Shown here piece by piece: positions 34,593 through 43,186 of a stretch of 64,000 nt of DNA (position 1 is the stretch's first letter; each line of letters opens with the position of its first letter). Location: NCBI GenBank assembly GCA_963795795.1, contig CAWCJS010000016.1, positions 322,185 to 386,184 of the forward strand, read 5' to 3'. The position numbers and the translations under genes are program-made. The notes below the pieces were generated by a model, which was not told the origin of the DNA, did no database searches, and worked only from the letters and a program-made list of their open reading frames with translations. This stretch comes from Palsa-504 sp963795795. Its GTDB lineage: Bacteria > Actinomycetota > Actinomycetes > Streptosporangiales > Streptosporangiaceae.

Positions 34593-36095
34593 TCAGCGGG
34601 GGTCGGCCCGGACCGGGCGGCCCGGCCGGGCGTCGGTCACGACGTCCCCGTCGCGGACCACGAAGGTGCCGTTGACCAGGACGTGCCTGATGCCCGCCGA
34701 CGGGCGGGTGCTGTCGTCGTAGCTGGCCCGGTCGGTGATCGTGCCCGGGTCGAAGACCACGATGTCCGCGTCGCAGCCGGCCTGCATCCGGCCCTTACGG
34801 CGCATGCCGGGCACGCGATCCTGCAGGACCTGGGCGGGCCGCAGGCTGCACTTGGCCAGTGCCTCGGCCAGCGTGAACGGCCCGCCGTCCCGGGTGAGCA
34901 GCCGCAGCGATCGCGAGAACGTCCCGGCCGTCCGCGGATGGGTGATCGCGGTCCGGGGGAGCGGCCAGGTCGGGCCGGACCCGCCGCCCGCCGCGGGGCT
35001 CGCTCCGCGCACGGGGCCCGGCCCGGTCCAGGTCAGCGGCATCGCGTCGCTGGCCACGATCGAGCCGGGGAAGGTCAGCGAGCGCATCAGCAGCGCGCGG
35101 TCACCCGGGTCGTCCTCGCGCAGGTGCTCGATGAGGGCCAGCCCGCCGGGATCGGCCTGCCGCAGCTCGCGCAGCCGCTCCACGCTGGCCACCCGCTCGC
35201 CGGTGGCCGCGTAGATCAGCGACGAGGGGGAGAGCCCGCGCTCGGCGAGCCGCTCGGGCGCGAGGAACGCGGCGCCGATCCCGGTCATCCCGGACCCGTA
35301 CGGGTAGGCCTCGGTGGTGATCCGGGCCCCGGCGGCCTGCGCCCGGGCCACCAGCGCGAGCACGCGGTCGATGTGCCGGTGCGAGGTGCTGTTGATGTGG
35401 CAGTAGTGCATGTGAGCGCCGGTCTGGCCGGCCGCCCGGACGATCTCTTCCGCGCCGTCCACCGGTGCCTGCGGGACCATCTCGATCAGGTCCCGCGCGT
35501 GCGTGAACGTGGGCGCGCCCGCCTCGGCGGCCAGCGCGCAGACCTGCAGGTACTCGTCCGGGGTGCTGGCCGGGGCGTACCCGAGGAGCAGGCCGATGCC
35601 GAGCGCCCCGTCGGCCAGGTCGGCCGAAAGCCGGGCCAGCATGGCCGCGATCTGCCCGGGCGCGGCCGGGCGCTGCCAGCCCGGGCTGGCGATGTTGGCC
35701 AGGAACGCGGACAGGTTGGCCTCCGGCTCGATCCCGGCGACGGCCTCCATCCGGGCCATCGCCCAGGACGCGGCGAACCCGTAGTTGACCGGCCGGCCCT
35801 CGGCCGCCGCCATCCGGTACGCGGCGGCGACCGGAGTGACGCCCGCCTCGAGTTCCAGCGCCGTGGTGACGCCGTCCGTCGCCTGCAGCCACAGGCCGGC
35901 CACGGTGTTGACGTGAGAATGCAGGTCGATGAACCCGGCGGTGACCACCAGGCCGCCGGCGTCGACCTCGGCCGCGCCGGGCGCCAGCGAGTTCCCGATC
36001 TCGGCGACCCGTCCGCCCGAGACCGCGACGTCCCGCACCGCGTCCAGGCCGGATTCCGGGTCGACCACGCGCCCGCCGCGAAGGACTAGATCCAC
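34593..36095 (-). CDS. N-acyl-D-amino-acid deacylase-type amidohydrolase
   Basis: 500 residues of the D-aminoacylase branch of metal-dependent amidohydrolases. The metal pair is His59-x-His61 in GFIDLHSHVN; further marks are DGVTTALELEAGV, THARDL, HYCHINSTSHRH, EAYPYGSGM, IVASDAMPL (metal Asp region), HPRTAGTFSR and a C-terminal VNGTFVVRDG beta strand. It should release D-amino acids from N-acylated forms in the cytosol. An aldehyde dehydrogenase lies ten bases upstream on the same strand, so they form an operon. Confidence 0.9.
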   Translation of the reverse strand: MDLVLRGGRVVDPESGLDAVRDVAVSGGRVAEIGNSLAPGAAEVDAGGLVVTAGFIDLHSHVNTVAGLWLQATDGVTTALELEAGVTPVAAAYRMAAAEGRPVNYGFAASWAMARMEAVAGIEPEANLSAFLANIASPGWQRPAAPGQIAAMLARLSADLADGALGIGLLLGYAPASTPDEYLQVCALAAEAGAPTFTHARDLIEMVPQAPVDGAEEIVRAAGQTGAHMHYCHINSTSHRHIDRVLALVARAQAAGARITTEAYPYGSGMTGIGAAFLAPERLAERGLSPSSLIYAATGERVASVERLRELRQADPGGLALIEHLREDDPGDRALLMRSLTFPGSIVASDAMPLTWTGPGPVRGASPAAGGGSGPTWPLPRTAITHPRTAGTFSRSLRLLTRDGGPFTLAEALAKCSLRPAQVLQDRVPGMRRKGRMQAGCDADIVVFDPGTITDRASYDDSTRPSAGIRHVLVNGTFVVRDGDVVTDARPGRPVRADPR

Positions 36096-36105
36096 GCCTC
36101 CGACG

Positions 36106-37604
36106 TTAGCGCAGCGCCGCCCGCCCGGCCCCCGCCCCGGCCGCCACAGCTCTGGCGGCCACGCGGGGCAGGAACACGCACTTGGTGGCCAGGTAGGTGT
36201 CGAGCCCCTCCGGCCCGTACACGCTGCCCATCCCGCTGGCCTTGCGCCCGCCCCACGGCGCGCCGATGTCGGGCACGTACAGGTTCACCCCGAACGTCCC
36301 CACCCGGGCCCGGCGGGCGATGGTCAGGCCGCGTTCCGGGTCGTCGGTCCACACGCTCCCGGCCAGCCCGTAGCTCGAATCGTTGGCGATCGCCACCGCC
36401 TCGGACTCGTCGTCGTAGGGGATCACGGTCACGACGGGCCCGCAGATCTCGTCCCTGGCGATGGCCATCCCGGCGGTGGCCTCGGCGAACACGGTGGGCT
36501 CGTAGTAGTACCCGCGCACCGGCATCGCCGCCGGCGCCCGCCGGTCACCACCCGCGCGCCCGCGCTGACCCCCGCCGTGACGCACGTCTCCACGCTGGCC
36601 CGCTGGCGCGGGCTGGCCAGCGGTCCCATGGTCGTCTGCTCGGCCATCGGGTCGCCGACCAGCAGGGATGCGGCCTGGAAGGCGAGCGCCTCGACCGCGT
36701 CGCCGTACAACGCCCGCGGGGCGAGCACCCGCGACATGGTGAAGCAGGCCTGCCCGGAGTTGGCGAAGCACAGGCAGCCGAGCTCGGCCGCCGCGGCCTC
36801 CAGGTCGACGTCGTCGAGGACGATCGCGGCGGACTTCCCGCCGAGCTCCAGGGTGACCGGCTTGAGCGTCTCGCCGCAGATCGCCGCGATGCGCCGGCCC
36901 GAGGTCGTAGGCCCGGCCACGGCCACGGTATCCACCCCCGGGTGGGCGGCGAGCAGCTCCCCGACCTGGTCGGTCCCGGTGACCAGGTTGAACACGCCGG
37001 GCGGGAAGTCGGCCGCCTCGAACGCCTCGGCCAGGATGTACCCGGACAGCGACGTCTCGGCCGCGGGCTTGAGCACGATCGTGCACCCGGCCGCGAGCGC
37101 CGGGGCGAGCTGGCAGAACGCCAGGATGAGCGGGTAGCTCCAGGACGCGATCACCGCCGCCACCCCGGTCGGCTCCCGCCTGATCATCGTGCGCCCGGCG
37201 AAGCTGACCGCCTCGCGGTATTCCTCGGTGCGCAGGTCGCGGGCCAGCGCGGCGTAGTAGCGGATGATCCCGCACGGGATGGACACGTTGTTCCGCCGGG
37301 ACAGCGTGATCGGCATCCCCATCTCGGCCGTCACCAGGCGGGCGGTGTCCTCGGCGCGCGCCTCGAGAGCCGCCGCCAGGCGGTCCAGGGCCGCGGCGCG
37401 CTCGTCCGGGCTGACCTGCGGCCACGGGCCCGCGTCGAAGGCCTGCCTGGCCGCGGCCACGGCGACGTCGACGTCGCGCGCGACCATCGAAGGGACGGCG
37501 CCGGCGACCTCCTCGGTGGCCGGGTTGACGATCGTGATCACGTCGGCCGACCCGGATCCGACCAGTCGGCCGCCTGCGTACAAGTCCCGGTACTCGAGCA
37601 ACAC
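36106..37604 (-). CDS. Aldehyde dehydrogenase, apparent missing base
   Basis: About 500 residues from GTG 37604 (GGAAGGG site at good spacing). NAD-dependent ALDH landmarks: NPATEEVAGAVP, IASWSYPLILAFCQLAPALAAG, VLKPAAETSLSG, VTLELGGKSAAIVLDDVD (catalytic Glu) and FANSGQACFTMSRV (catalytic Cys). The nucleotide loop AVAGPTTSGRRIA differs from the usual F-T-G-S form. One C is missing near 36543; the C-terminal part (GYYYEPTVFAE, ARDEICGPVVTVIPYDD, WGGRKASGMGS) is in the next frame. It probably oxidises an aldehyde from the same pathway as the downstream amidohydrolase. Confidence 0.9.
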
Positions 37605-37608
37605 GGGT

Positions 37609-37636
37609 CCCTTCCTGCGCAGCCCTTCCTGCGCAG
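37609..37636. repeat. Tandem 14-base repeat carrying the aldehyde dehydrogenase ribosome site
   Basis: CCCTTCCTGCGCAG is repeated exactly at 37609-37622 and 37623-37636. On the minus strand each unit contains a GGAAGGG Shine-Dalgarno-like sequence; the first is the one used by GTG 37604. Confidence 0.6.
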
Positions 37637-37655
37637 CTTGGGCGGCACTGGGGCC

Positions 37656-37679
37656 ACAGATAAATGTTTGTAAATCTGT
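37656..37679. promoter_or_regulatory. AT-rich inverted repeat between aldehyde dehydrogenase and PucR genes
   Basis: ACAGAT at 37656-37661 and ATCTGT at 37674-37679 flank an AT-rich 12-base centre. It lies in the divergent intergenic region and is a candidate PucR binding site. Confidence 0.4.
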
Positions 37680-37831
37680 ACGCCTGACGCGCTACTTGTC
37701 AAGTATCACCCCGTCTGCCCGGCGGGGCGATGACCATTTGTTAACGATTCCGCCAGGTAGACAACGTGGCTGGAGGGCGCCTTGTGGCCCGCCACAGCGA
37801 CCGGCGCGGCCAGCCATCGTATGATCCGGTC

Positions 37832-39199
37832 ATGGCGGTACCGAACTGGTCACCCACGCTCGCCGCCGGCCGTGCGCGAGCCAACGACTCCCAGGGTCCC
37901 GACCCGGCGGCCGGCTCCCGGCAACTGGACCGAGAGAACGCCGCGCTGCGCGAGCTCGTCACCGTGTACCGGTACCTGTCCGGGCTCGCGCTGCAGGACG
38001 CGGACCTGGCCGGGGTGGTGCGCCTCATCTCCGACCGGACGTCCGCGACCGTCGCGGTGGTCACCCAGCTGATGGACGTGCTGACCGCGGCGGCGCCGGG
38101 CGTGCCCGCGGAGAAGGCCGCCGCCGACGTGCGGGAGTACGTGGTCCACCCGCGGCTCGGCCAGGTGCTGCGGGCGTCGCGGCTCAGCCAGCGCGCCCTC
38201 CGGCTGCCGAAGGTCGGCGGGATGCCCGCCATCATCGTCGCGCCCATCCTGGTCGGGGACGAGGTCCCGTCGTACCTGATCACGATCGACCCCGCCGAGA
38301 ACATCTTCGGCGAGGACATGAGCCTGCTGGTCACCGAGCACGCCGCCACCATCTGCGGGGTCATCCTGGGCCGGGAGCGCGTGGTGGCCGCGGCCGCCCG
38401 GCGCGTCCGCGACGACCTGGTCGAGGGCCTGCTCCTCGGCCGGGGCCGGGACAGCGCCGACGCCGGCCGGTGGGCCGCCCACCTCGGCTATGACCCGGCC
38501 CGCGACCACAACGTGGTGGCGATCGCGTTCGACCTGCCGGCCTCGGCGCTCCCGGTGGCCAGCCGCGGGGACGCCGCGGCGCAGCGGCAGCGGATCTGGG
38601 AGAGCATCGAGCACTTCGTGGCCACCCGGGCCCCCGAGGCGATCGTCTCGGCGCGCGAGGCCGAGGTAGTGGTGGTCACCGCGGCGCCGATGGACGCGCG
38701 CCAGCTCGCCGCGGCGTGCCTGGCCAGGCTGGCCGAGCTGTTCCCCTCGGCCAGGATCGTCATCGGGATCGGCGGGACCTGCCGCGACCCCCGCGAGGTC
38801 GCGCGCTCCTACGCGCAAGCGCAGCGCACGACCGCGACGCTGCGCCGGCTGGGACGGGCCGGAGCAGTGTCGGCGTTCGGGGATCTGGGGATTCTCCGCC
38901 TCCTGCTCCAGGTGCCCGACCTGTCCGAGCTGAGGTCCTTCGCCGCCGACGTGCTCGGCAAGCTCAGCATGCACGAGCAGGAGCACAAGTCGGAGTACCT
39001 GGCCACGCTGGCCTGCTACTTCCGGGAAAACAACAGCCCGCAGCGCGCCTCGCGCATCCTGCACGTGCACCCGAACACCGTGGCCTACCGGGTCAAGCGG
39101 ATCGAGGAGATCACCGGGCTGCGCCTCGACAACTACACCGACCGGCTCATCGCGCAGGTCGCGCTGGAGATCCTCGACGCGCTCGGGGACGAGCCGTGA
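37832..39199 (+). CDS. PucR/CdaR-family transcriptional regulator
   Basis: 455 residues, started at ATG 37832. A GAF-like sensory part (residues about 35-190) is followed by a GGDEF-like middle region and the C-terminal PucR helix-turn-helix: FRENNSPQRASRILHVHPNTVAYRVKRIEEITGL. PucR regulators activate catabolic genes for purines, amino acids and related compounds. It is divergent from the aldehyde dehydrogenase/amidohydrolase operon and overlaps the start of the methyltransferase fusion downstream, so it probably controls both. Confidence 0.88.
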   Translation: MAVPNWSPTLAAGRARANDSQGPDPAAGSRQLDRENAALRELVTVYRYLSGLALQDADLAGVVRLISDRTSATVAVVTQLMDVLTAAAPGVPAEKAAADVREYVVHPRLGQVLRASRLSQRALRLPKVGGMPAIIVAPILVGDEVPSYLITIDPAENIFGEDMSLLVTEHAATICGVILGRERVVAAAARRVRDDLVEGLLLGRGRDSADAGRWAAHLGYDPARDHNVVAIAFDLPASALPVASRGDAAAQRQRIWESIEHFVATRAPEAIVSAREAEVVVVTAAPMDARQLAAACLARLAELFPSARIVIGIGGTCRDPREVARSYAQAQRTTATLRRLGRAGAVSAFGDLGILRLLLQVPDLSELRSFAADVLGKLSMHEQEHKSEYLATLACYFRENNSPQRASRILHVHPNTVAYRVKRIEEITGLRLDNYTDRLIAQVALEILDALGDEP

Positions 39200-41055
39200 C
39201 GGACGCCCGCCGCGACCGGGTGGCCGCCGACCTGGGCCGGCGCGTCCTGGTCTGCGACGGTGCGATGGGGACCATGCTGCACGCGGCGGGCGCCGCGCTC
39301 GACCGCTCGCTGCCCGAGCTCAACCTGTCCGACCCCGTCCTGGTCAGCGCCATCCACGAGAGCTACCTGGCGGCGGGCGCGGACATCATCCAGACCAACA
39401 CCTTCGGCGCGAACCGGCTGTGGCTCGGCCATCACGGTTTCACCGACCAGGTGGCCGAGATCAACCGCGCCGGGGTCCAGATCGCCCGCGAGGCCCAGGC
39501 GCAATGCGACCGCGAGGTCCTGGTCGCCGGGTCGGTGTCGCCGGCCGTCACCGCTCCGCAGCGCCGGCGGATCGGCTCGGCCGAACGCATGGACGTGCTC
39601 CGCGAGCAGGTCCAGGCCCTCGTGGCCGGCCCCGGCGTCGACCTGGTCATCCTGGAGACGTTCGGGTACCTCGACGAGCTCGTCGAGGCGGTCCACGTGG
39701 CCAGCGGCGTCTGCCACGTCCCGATCGTCGCGCAGGCCACCTTCGCCGACGACGCGCACACCTTGGGCGGCGAGACCCCGCGTGAGGTCGCTACCGTCCT
39801 GTCCGCCCTGCCGGTGGCGATGCTCGGCACCAACTGCACGATCGGCCCGCAGCGGATGCTCACCGTGGCCGAGGACCTGGTCCGCTACGCGACGATCCCG
39901 GTCAGCGCCCAGCCGAACGCCGGGCAGCCGCGCCGCACCGGCCCGCGCAGCTTCGAGTTCAGCATCGACGGCGGGTACTTCGCCCGGTACCTGCGCCGGT
40001 TCGCCGACGCCGGGGTGACGCTCGTCGGCGGCTGCTGCGGCACCACGCCCACCCACATCGCCGAGGCGGTGGCCGCTATCCGCCCGTCCGGGGAGCCGAC
40101 CCTGGCGCAGGCCCCGCCGCGCCAGCGCACCCGACCGCTGCGGGCGGCCGCGCCCGAGCCCGCCCGCCCGGTCGCGGGCAGCCTCGCGGACCAGCTGGCC
40201 AGCCGGCGGTTCATCGCCGCCGCCGCGATCGCGACCCCGGCCGGGGCCCGCGCCGGCGAGGCCGTCCAGGCCGCGGCCGAGCTCCGGGCCCAGGGCATCG
40301 AGGTGTTCGTGGTCCAGCCGCCGGACAGCGCCCGCACGCACTCCGATTCGCTCGACCTGGCGCTGCACCTGCAGCAGCAGGCCGGCGTCGAGACCATCGC
40401 CACGGTCGTGACGTGGGACAAGACGATCATGACGCTCCAGGCCGACCTGCTCGGCGCGCACGCGCTCGGCGTGCGCAGCGTGATCTGCACGACCGGGAGC
40501 CCGCCCGTACTCGGCGACTACCCGGCGGTCGACGGGATCTGGGAGGTCGACTCGCTCCGCCTCATCTCGCTGCTGTCCGGGCTGAACGCCGGCCGTGACT
40601 CCAACGGCCTGGCGCTGACCACGCGGACGTCGTTCTGCGTGGGCGCCCGGGTCAACCCCGGCGCGCGCGACCCGGACGCCGAGATCGCCCGGGCCCGCGC
40701 CAAGGTCCGGGCGGGCGCGCATTTCCTGGTGAGCAGACCCGTCTACGACCTGGATTCGCTGCTCCGCGTGACCTCGGCCCTGGCGGCCGACGACATCCCG
40801 CTGCTGCTTTCGGTCACCCCGCTGCGCAGCTTCGAGGAGGCGGACTATCTGGCCCACGAGGTCCCGGGGGTCCGCATTCCGCCGGACACGCTGCGCGCCC
40901 TGGACCGCGCGGGGCGCGGTGGCGCCCGCGCCGTCGGCATCGACCTGGCCGCGGACCTGCTCCGCGAGGCCCGCACGCTGGTTAGCGGCGTGATCCTGAC
41001 CGCCGCCGAGGAAGACCTGACCGTCCTGGCCCCGCTGCTGGCCGCCGTCGGCTGA
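39196..41055 (+). CDS. Bifunctional homocysteine S-methyltransferase / methylenetetrahydrofolate reductase
   Basis: 619 residues from GTG 39196, overlapping the PucR stop. Residues 1-290 are a homocysteine methyltransferase: VCDGAMGTMLHAAG, ADIIQTNTFGAN, the zinc Cys in LGTNCTIGP, and VGGCCGTTPTHI with the Cys pair. After an Ala/Pro linker, residues about 325-619 are a MetF-like TIM barrel (ALGVRSVICTTGSPPVLGDYP, FCVGARVNPGARD, AGAHFLVSRPVYD). Known relatives such as Bacillus YitJ make methyl-THF and transfer the methyl to homocysteine. This is a second, separate methionine-forming system in the window. Confidence 0.92.
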   Translation: MTDARRDRVAADLGRRVLVCDGAMGTMLHAAGAALDRSLPELNLSDPVLVSAIHESYLAAGADIIQTNTFGANRLWLGHHGFTDQVAEINRAGVQIAREAQAQCDREVLVAGSVSPAVTAPQRRRIGSAERMDVLREQVQALVAGPGVDLVILETFGYLDELVEAVHVASGVCHVPIVAQATFADDAHTLGGETPREVATVLSALPVAMLGTNCTIGPQRMLTVAEDLVRYATIPVSAQPNAGQPRRTGPRSFEFSIDGGYFARYLRRFADAGVTLVGGCCGTTPTHIAEAVAAIRPSGEPTLAQAPPRQRTRPLRAAAPEPARPVAGSLADQLASRRFIAAAAIATPAGARAGEAVQAAAELRAQGIEVFVVQPPDSARTHSDSLDLALHLQQQAGVETIATVVTWDKTIMTLQADLLGAHALGVRSVICTTGSPPVLGDYPAVDGIWEVDSLRLISLLSGLNAGRDSNGLALTTRTSFCVGARVNPGARDPDAEIARARAKVRAGAHFLVSRPVYDLDSLLRVTSALAADDIPLLLSVTPLRSFEEADYLAHEVPGVRIPPDTLRALDRAGRGGARAVGIDLAADLLREARTLVSGVILTAAEEDLTVLAPLLAAVG

Positions 41056-41063
41056 GGAACGTT

Positions 41064-41096
41064 CCCTTATCCCGAACGAGCGATGGTGACTGCCCC
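41064..41096. repeat. Dispersed short repeat, copy 3 (diverged)
   Basis: Contains CTTATC followed by the core CCGAACGAGCG and ATGGT; the right flank differs from copies 1 and 2. It lies between two convergent genes. Confidence 0.5.
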
Positions 41097-41105
41097 GGTC
41101 ACGCC

Positions 41106-41639
41106 TCAGCGGAACAGGCGGTCGACGTAGTCCGCGCCGAGGCCGATCTTCTCGTAGTGGTCCCGGCACAGCTTGATGTAGTCGAACACGTCGAAGGTGC
41201 CGTTCGGCTCACCGTTCTCGTCCAGCCAGATGAGAGGCCCGGTGACGTTGAACGTCACCTTCATCGGCTCGTCGGACTCATAAGCGATCAGCGTGTGCGC
41301 CTCGCCCGGCGCCTCGAAGATCCAGTCGCCGGCGGTCGCCACCCAGTCGTGTTCCAGGTAGCCCCACTTGCCGGAGATCGTGTACGCGAACACCTGCTGC
41401 GGGTGGTAGTGCCGGTTCACCAGGCCGGCCCCGCGGCACATCAGCACGTCGCACCACCGGTTCTGGCTCGGCGAGATCCACAGCGGCCGGGTGCCGACCG
41501 TTTCCGACAGCGGAGCGTAGTACCGCAAGTCGTCGGTGGCCGCGTTGGCGATGTACGCCTCCGGCATCGCGCCGGGCCGGAACACCTGCGCCACCGGCTT
41601 GAACTCCCGCCAGAACTCGCCGCCCGCTGCCTCGCCCAT
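41106..41639 (-). CDS. Cupin enzyme of the 2,4'-dihydroxyacetophenone dioxygenase family
   Basis: 177 residues from ATG 41639, behind ACGGAGG. The cupin barrel has NRWCDVLMCRGAGLVNRHYHPQQVFAYTISGKWGYLEHDWVA and TAGDWIFEAPGEAHTLIA; the HYHPQQ and EAHT segments can bind a metal. The family includes carbon-carbon-bond-cleaving dioxygenases and many uncharacterised members. It follows the M24-like gene on the same strand after 146 bases, possibly in one LacI-controlled unit. Exact reaction unknown. Confidence 0.85.
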   Translation of the reverse strand: MGEAAGGEFWREFKPVAQVFRPGAMPEAYIANAATDDLRYYAPLSETVGTRPLWISPSQNRWCDVLMCRGAGLVNRHYHPQQVFAYTISGKWGYLEHDWVATAGDWIFEAPGEAHTLIAYESDEPMKVTFNVTGPLIWLDENGEPNGTFDVFDYIKLCRDHYEKIGLGADYVDRLFR

Positions 41640-41785
41640 AGGGTCCTCCGTACGTGTCGTGCCCGTGTCGAGATTCAGCGTCCCCCGCCCGCAGCCCGGG
41701 CGGCAACCGCTGCCCGCCGTCGACGCACGGGCCCGTGGCCTGAGCACAACCGGGGCACGCGAGGAATGTCGCGCGGGACAATCGC

Positions 41786-43186
41786 CTACTTCCGGCGCAT
41801 GGCCAGCTGCGGCGATAGCCAGAGCGGCGGCAGGTAGCCGGCCAGGTTCGACAGGGGGAGGACCTCGGGCCGCAGCCGGATGCCGAGGACGTCGGCCATG
41901 AACGCCCGCCTGATCCCGATCCGCTGCCACATGCCGGGGTAACGCGTGGCCAGCTCGGCTTGCAGCGCCTCGTCGGCCAGCGCGACCCCGTCCTCGATGT
42001 TCGAGGTGTGATAGGCCGTGCCGGTCGCGGGGATGATGTCGATCTGGAGCGCCATCCCCGACTGCAGCGTCACCTCCGACCCGGCGTACACCGGCGAGCT
42101 CGGCCATTCGTCCAGGTGGATGAAGTGGCCGGGGTTCAGGTGCACGCCGAAGAAGGGGTCGGCCAGGTGCCGCTGCGCCACCTCGAACAGCTCGCCGCCG
42201 GTCACGCCGATGCCGACCGTCTCGTACCACTCCGCGGCGCAGGCGAAGTACGGCGTGACCAGCCGGGCGAGGTAGTCGCTGGCCGCCGCGGGCAGGTCGG
42301 CCTCGCCGGCGGCGAGGAACCCGCCGCGGGCGATGTTGCTGCCCCAGTAGCCGAGTGACGCGCTCATCGGGTCCCCCTGGCGCAGCACCCGCCCCGAGGC
42401 GCTGGCCAGGCCGAGCACGGTGCGCTCGCCGGACAGCAGGACCGGGTGGTAGGAGTACGGCAGCCCGATCGGCTCGTACAGCGAGAACGCCGTCAGCTCG
42501 GTCTGGCCGGGCCGAACGCCGTGCAGCAGGCGGCGCATGGACTCCGAGCCGTGCGTGGCGGCGAACTCAAAACAAGCCAGCTGATCGGCGTCGCTGACCA
42601 GGCGCAGGCCCCGGCCCGGCGCGGTGAACAGCGCGGTGGCGTTCACCGGCTGGCAGCCCAGCGCCCGCAGCTCGTCGACGATGAACGCCGGCGCGTCGAT
42701 CCACGTCTCGGGCCGGTCGGTCTCGTCCGGGCCGAAGTACTTCCACCCGGCGACCCCGACCCGCCGCACGCCGTCGCCGATCCCGGCCGCCCGCAGCACG
42801 GCCGGGAGCGGCGGGCTGGCCGACCGGTCCTGGCTGACCAGGCTGAAGCTCTGGTACCGCACGATCTCGATGCCGTCCGGTACGACCTTCGCGTACGCCA
42901 CGCCTTCGTTGCCGACCAGCAGCACCGGCGTTCGGCCCGGGGTCAGGATCAGCAGCGACTCCTCGAACCGCGGGTCGTACCCGGTCAGGTAGGACAGGTT
43001 CGCGAAGTGCTCCCGGTCGGCGTAGACCACCAGCGCGTCGAGGTCCGCCCCGGCCGCGGCGGCCGCCGCGGCGGCGATCCGGCCCTGGTAGGTCGCGGCG
43101 GGTACCGACGGCTGCTCGGCCGGCAGGTCGTACCTGGGCAGGTCGACCGGGCCGAGCTCCACTCCGTCGGCGTTCGGCAGGCTCAC
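41786..43186 (-). CDS. M24 peptidase-like (Xaa-Pro dipeptidase/creatinase fold) protein with altered metal residues
   Basis: 466 residues from GTG 43186, overlapping the permease stop. The N-terminal creatinase-like domain (LDALVVYADREHFANLSYLTGYDPRFEESLLIL) and the pita-bread C-terminal domain (ETVGIGVTGGELFEVAQRHL, NPGHFIHLDEWPSSPVYAG, QSGMALQIDIIPATG) are clear. The usual metal-binding D-x-G and S-D segment reads SLGYWGSNIARGG, and the GMxxxIEP glutamate is replaced (QIDIIP). It may be inactive as a metallopeptidase or use a creatinase-like mechanism. Encoded between an APC permease and a cupin enzyme. Confidence 0.8.
   Translation of the reverse strand: MSLPNADGVELGPVDLPRYDLPAEQPSVPAATYQGRIAAAAAAAAGADLDALVVYADREHFANLSYLTGYDPRFEESLLILTPGRTPVLLVGNEGVAYAKVVPDGIEIVRYQSFSLVSQDRSASPPLPAVLRAAGIGDGVRRVGVAGWKYFGPDETDRPETWIDAPAFIVDELRALGCQPVNATALFTAPGRGLRLVSDADQLACFEFAATHGSESMRRLLHGVRPGQTELTAFSLYEPIGLPYSYHPVLLSGERTVLGLASASGRVLRQGDPMSASLGYWGSNIARGGFLAAGEADLPAAASDYLARLVTPYFACAAEWYETVGIGVTGGELFEVAQRHLADPFFGVHLNPGHFIHLDEWPSSPVYAGSEVTLQSGMALQIDIIPATGTAYHTSNIEDGVALADEALQAELATRYPGMWQRIGIRRAFMADVLGIRLRPEVLPLSNLAGYLPPLWLSPQLAMRRK

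Noticed and set aside
39133..41169. Long minus-strand open frame opposite the methyltransferase/MetF fusion
   Set aside because: Arg/Gly/Asp-rich mirror translation of GC-rich coding DNA; the plus strand has full family conservation.
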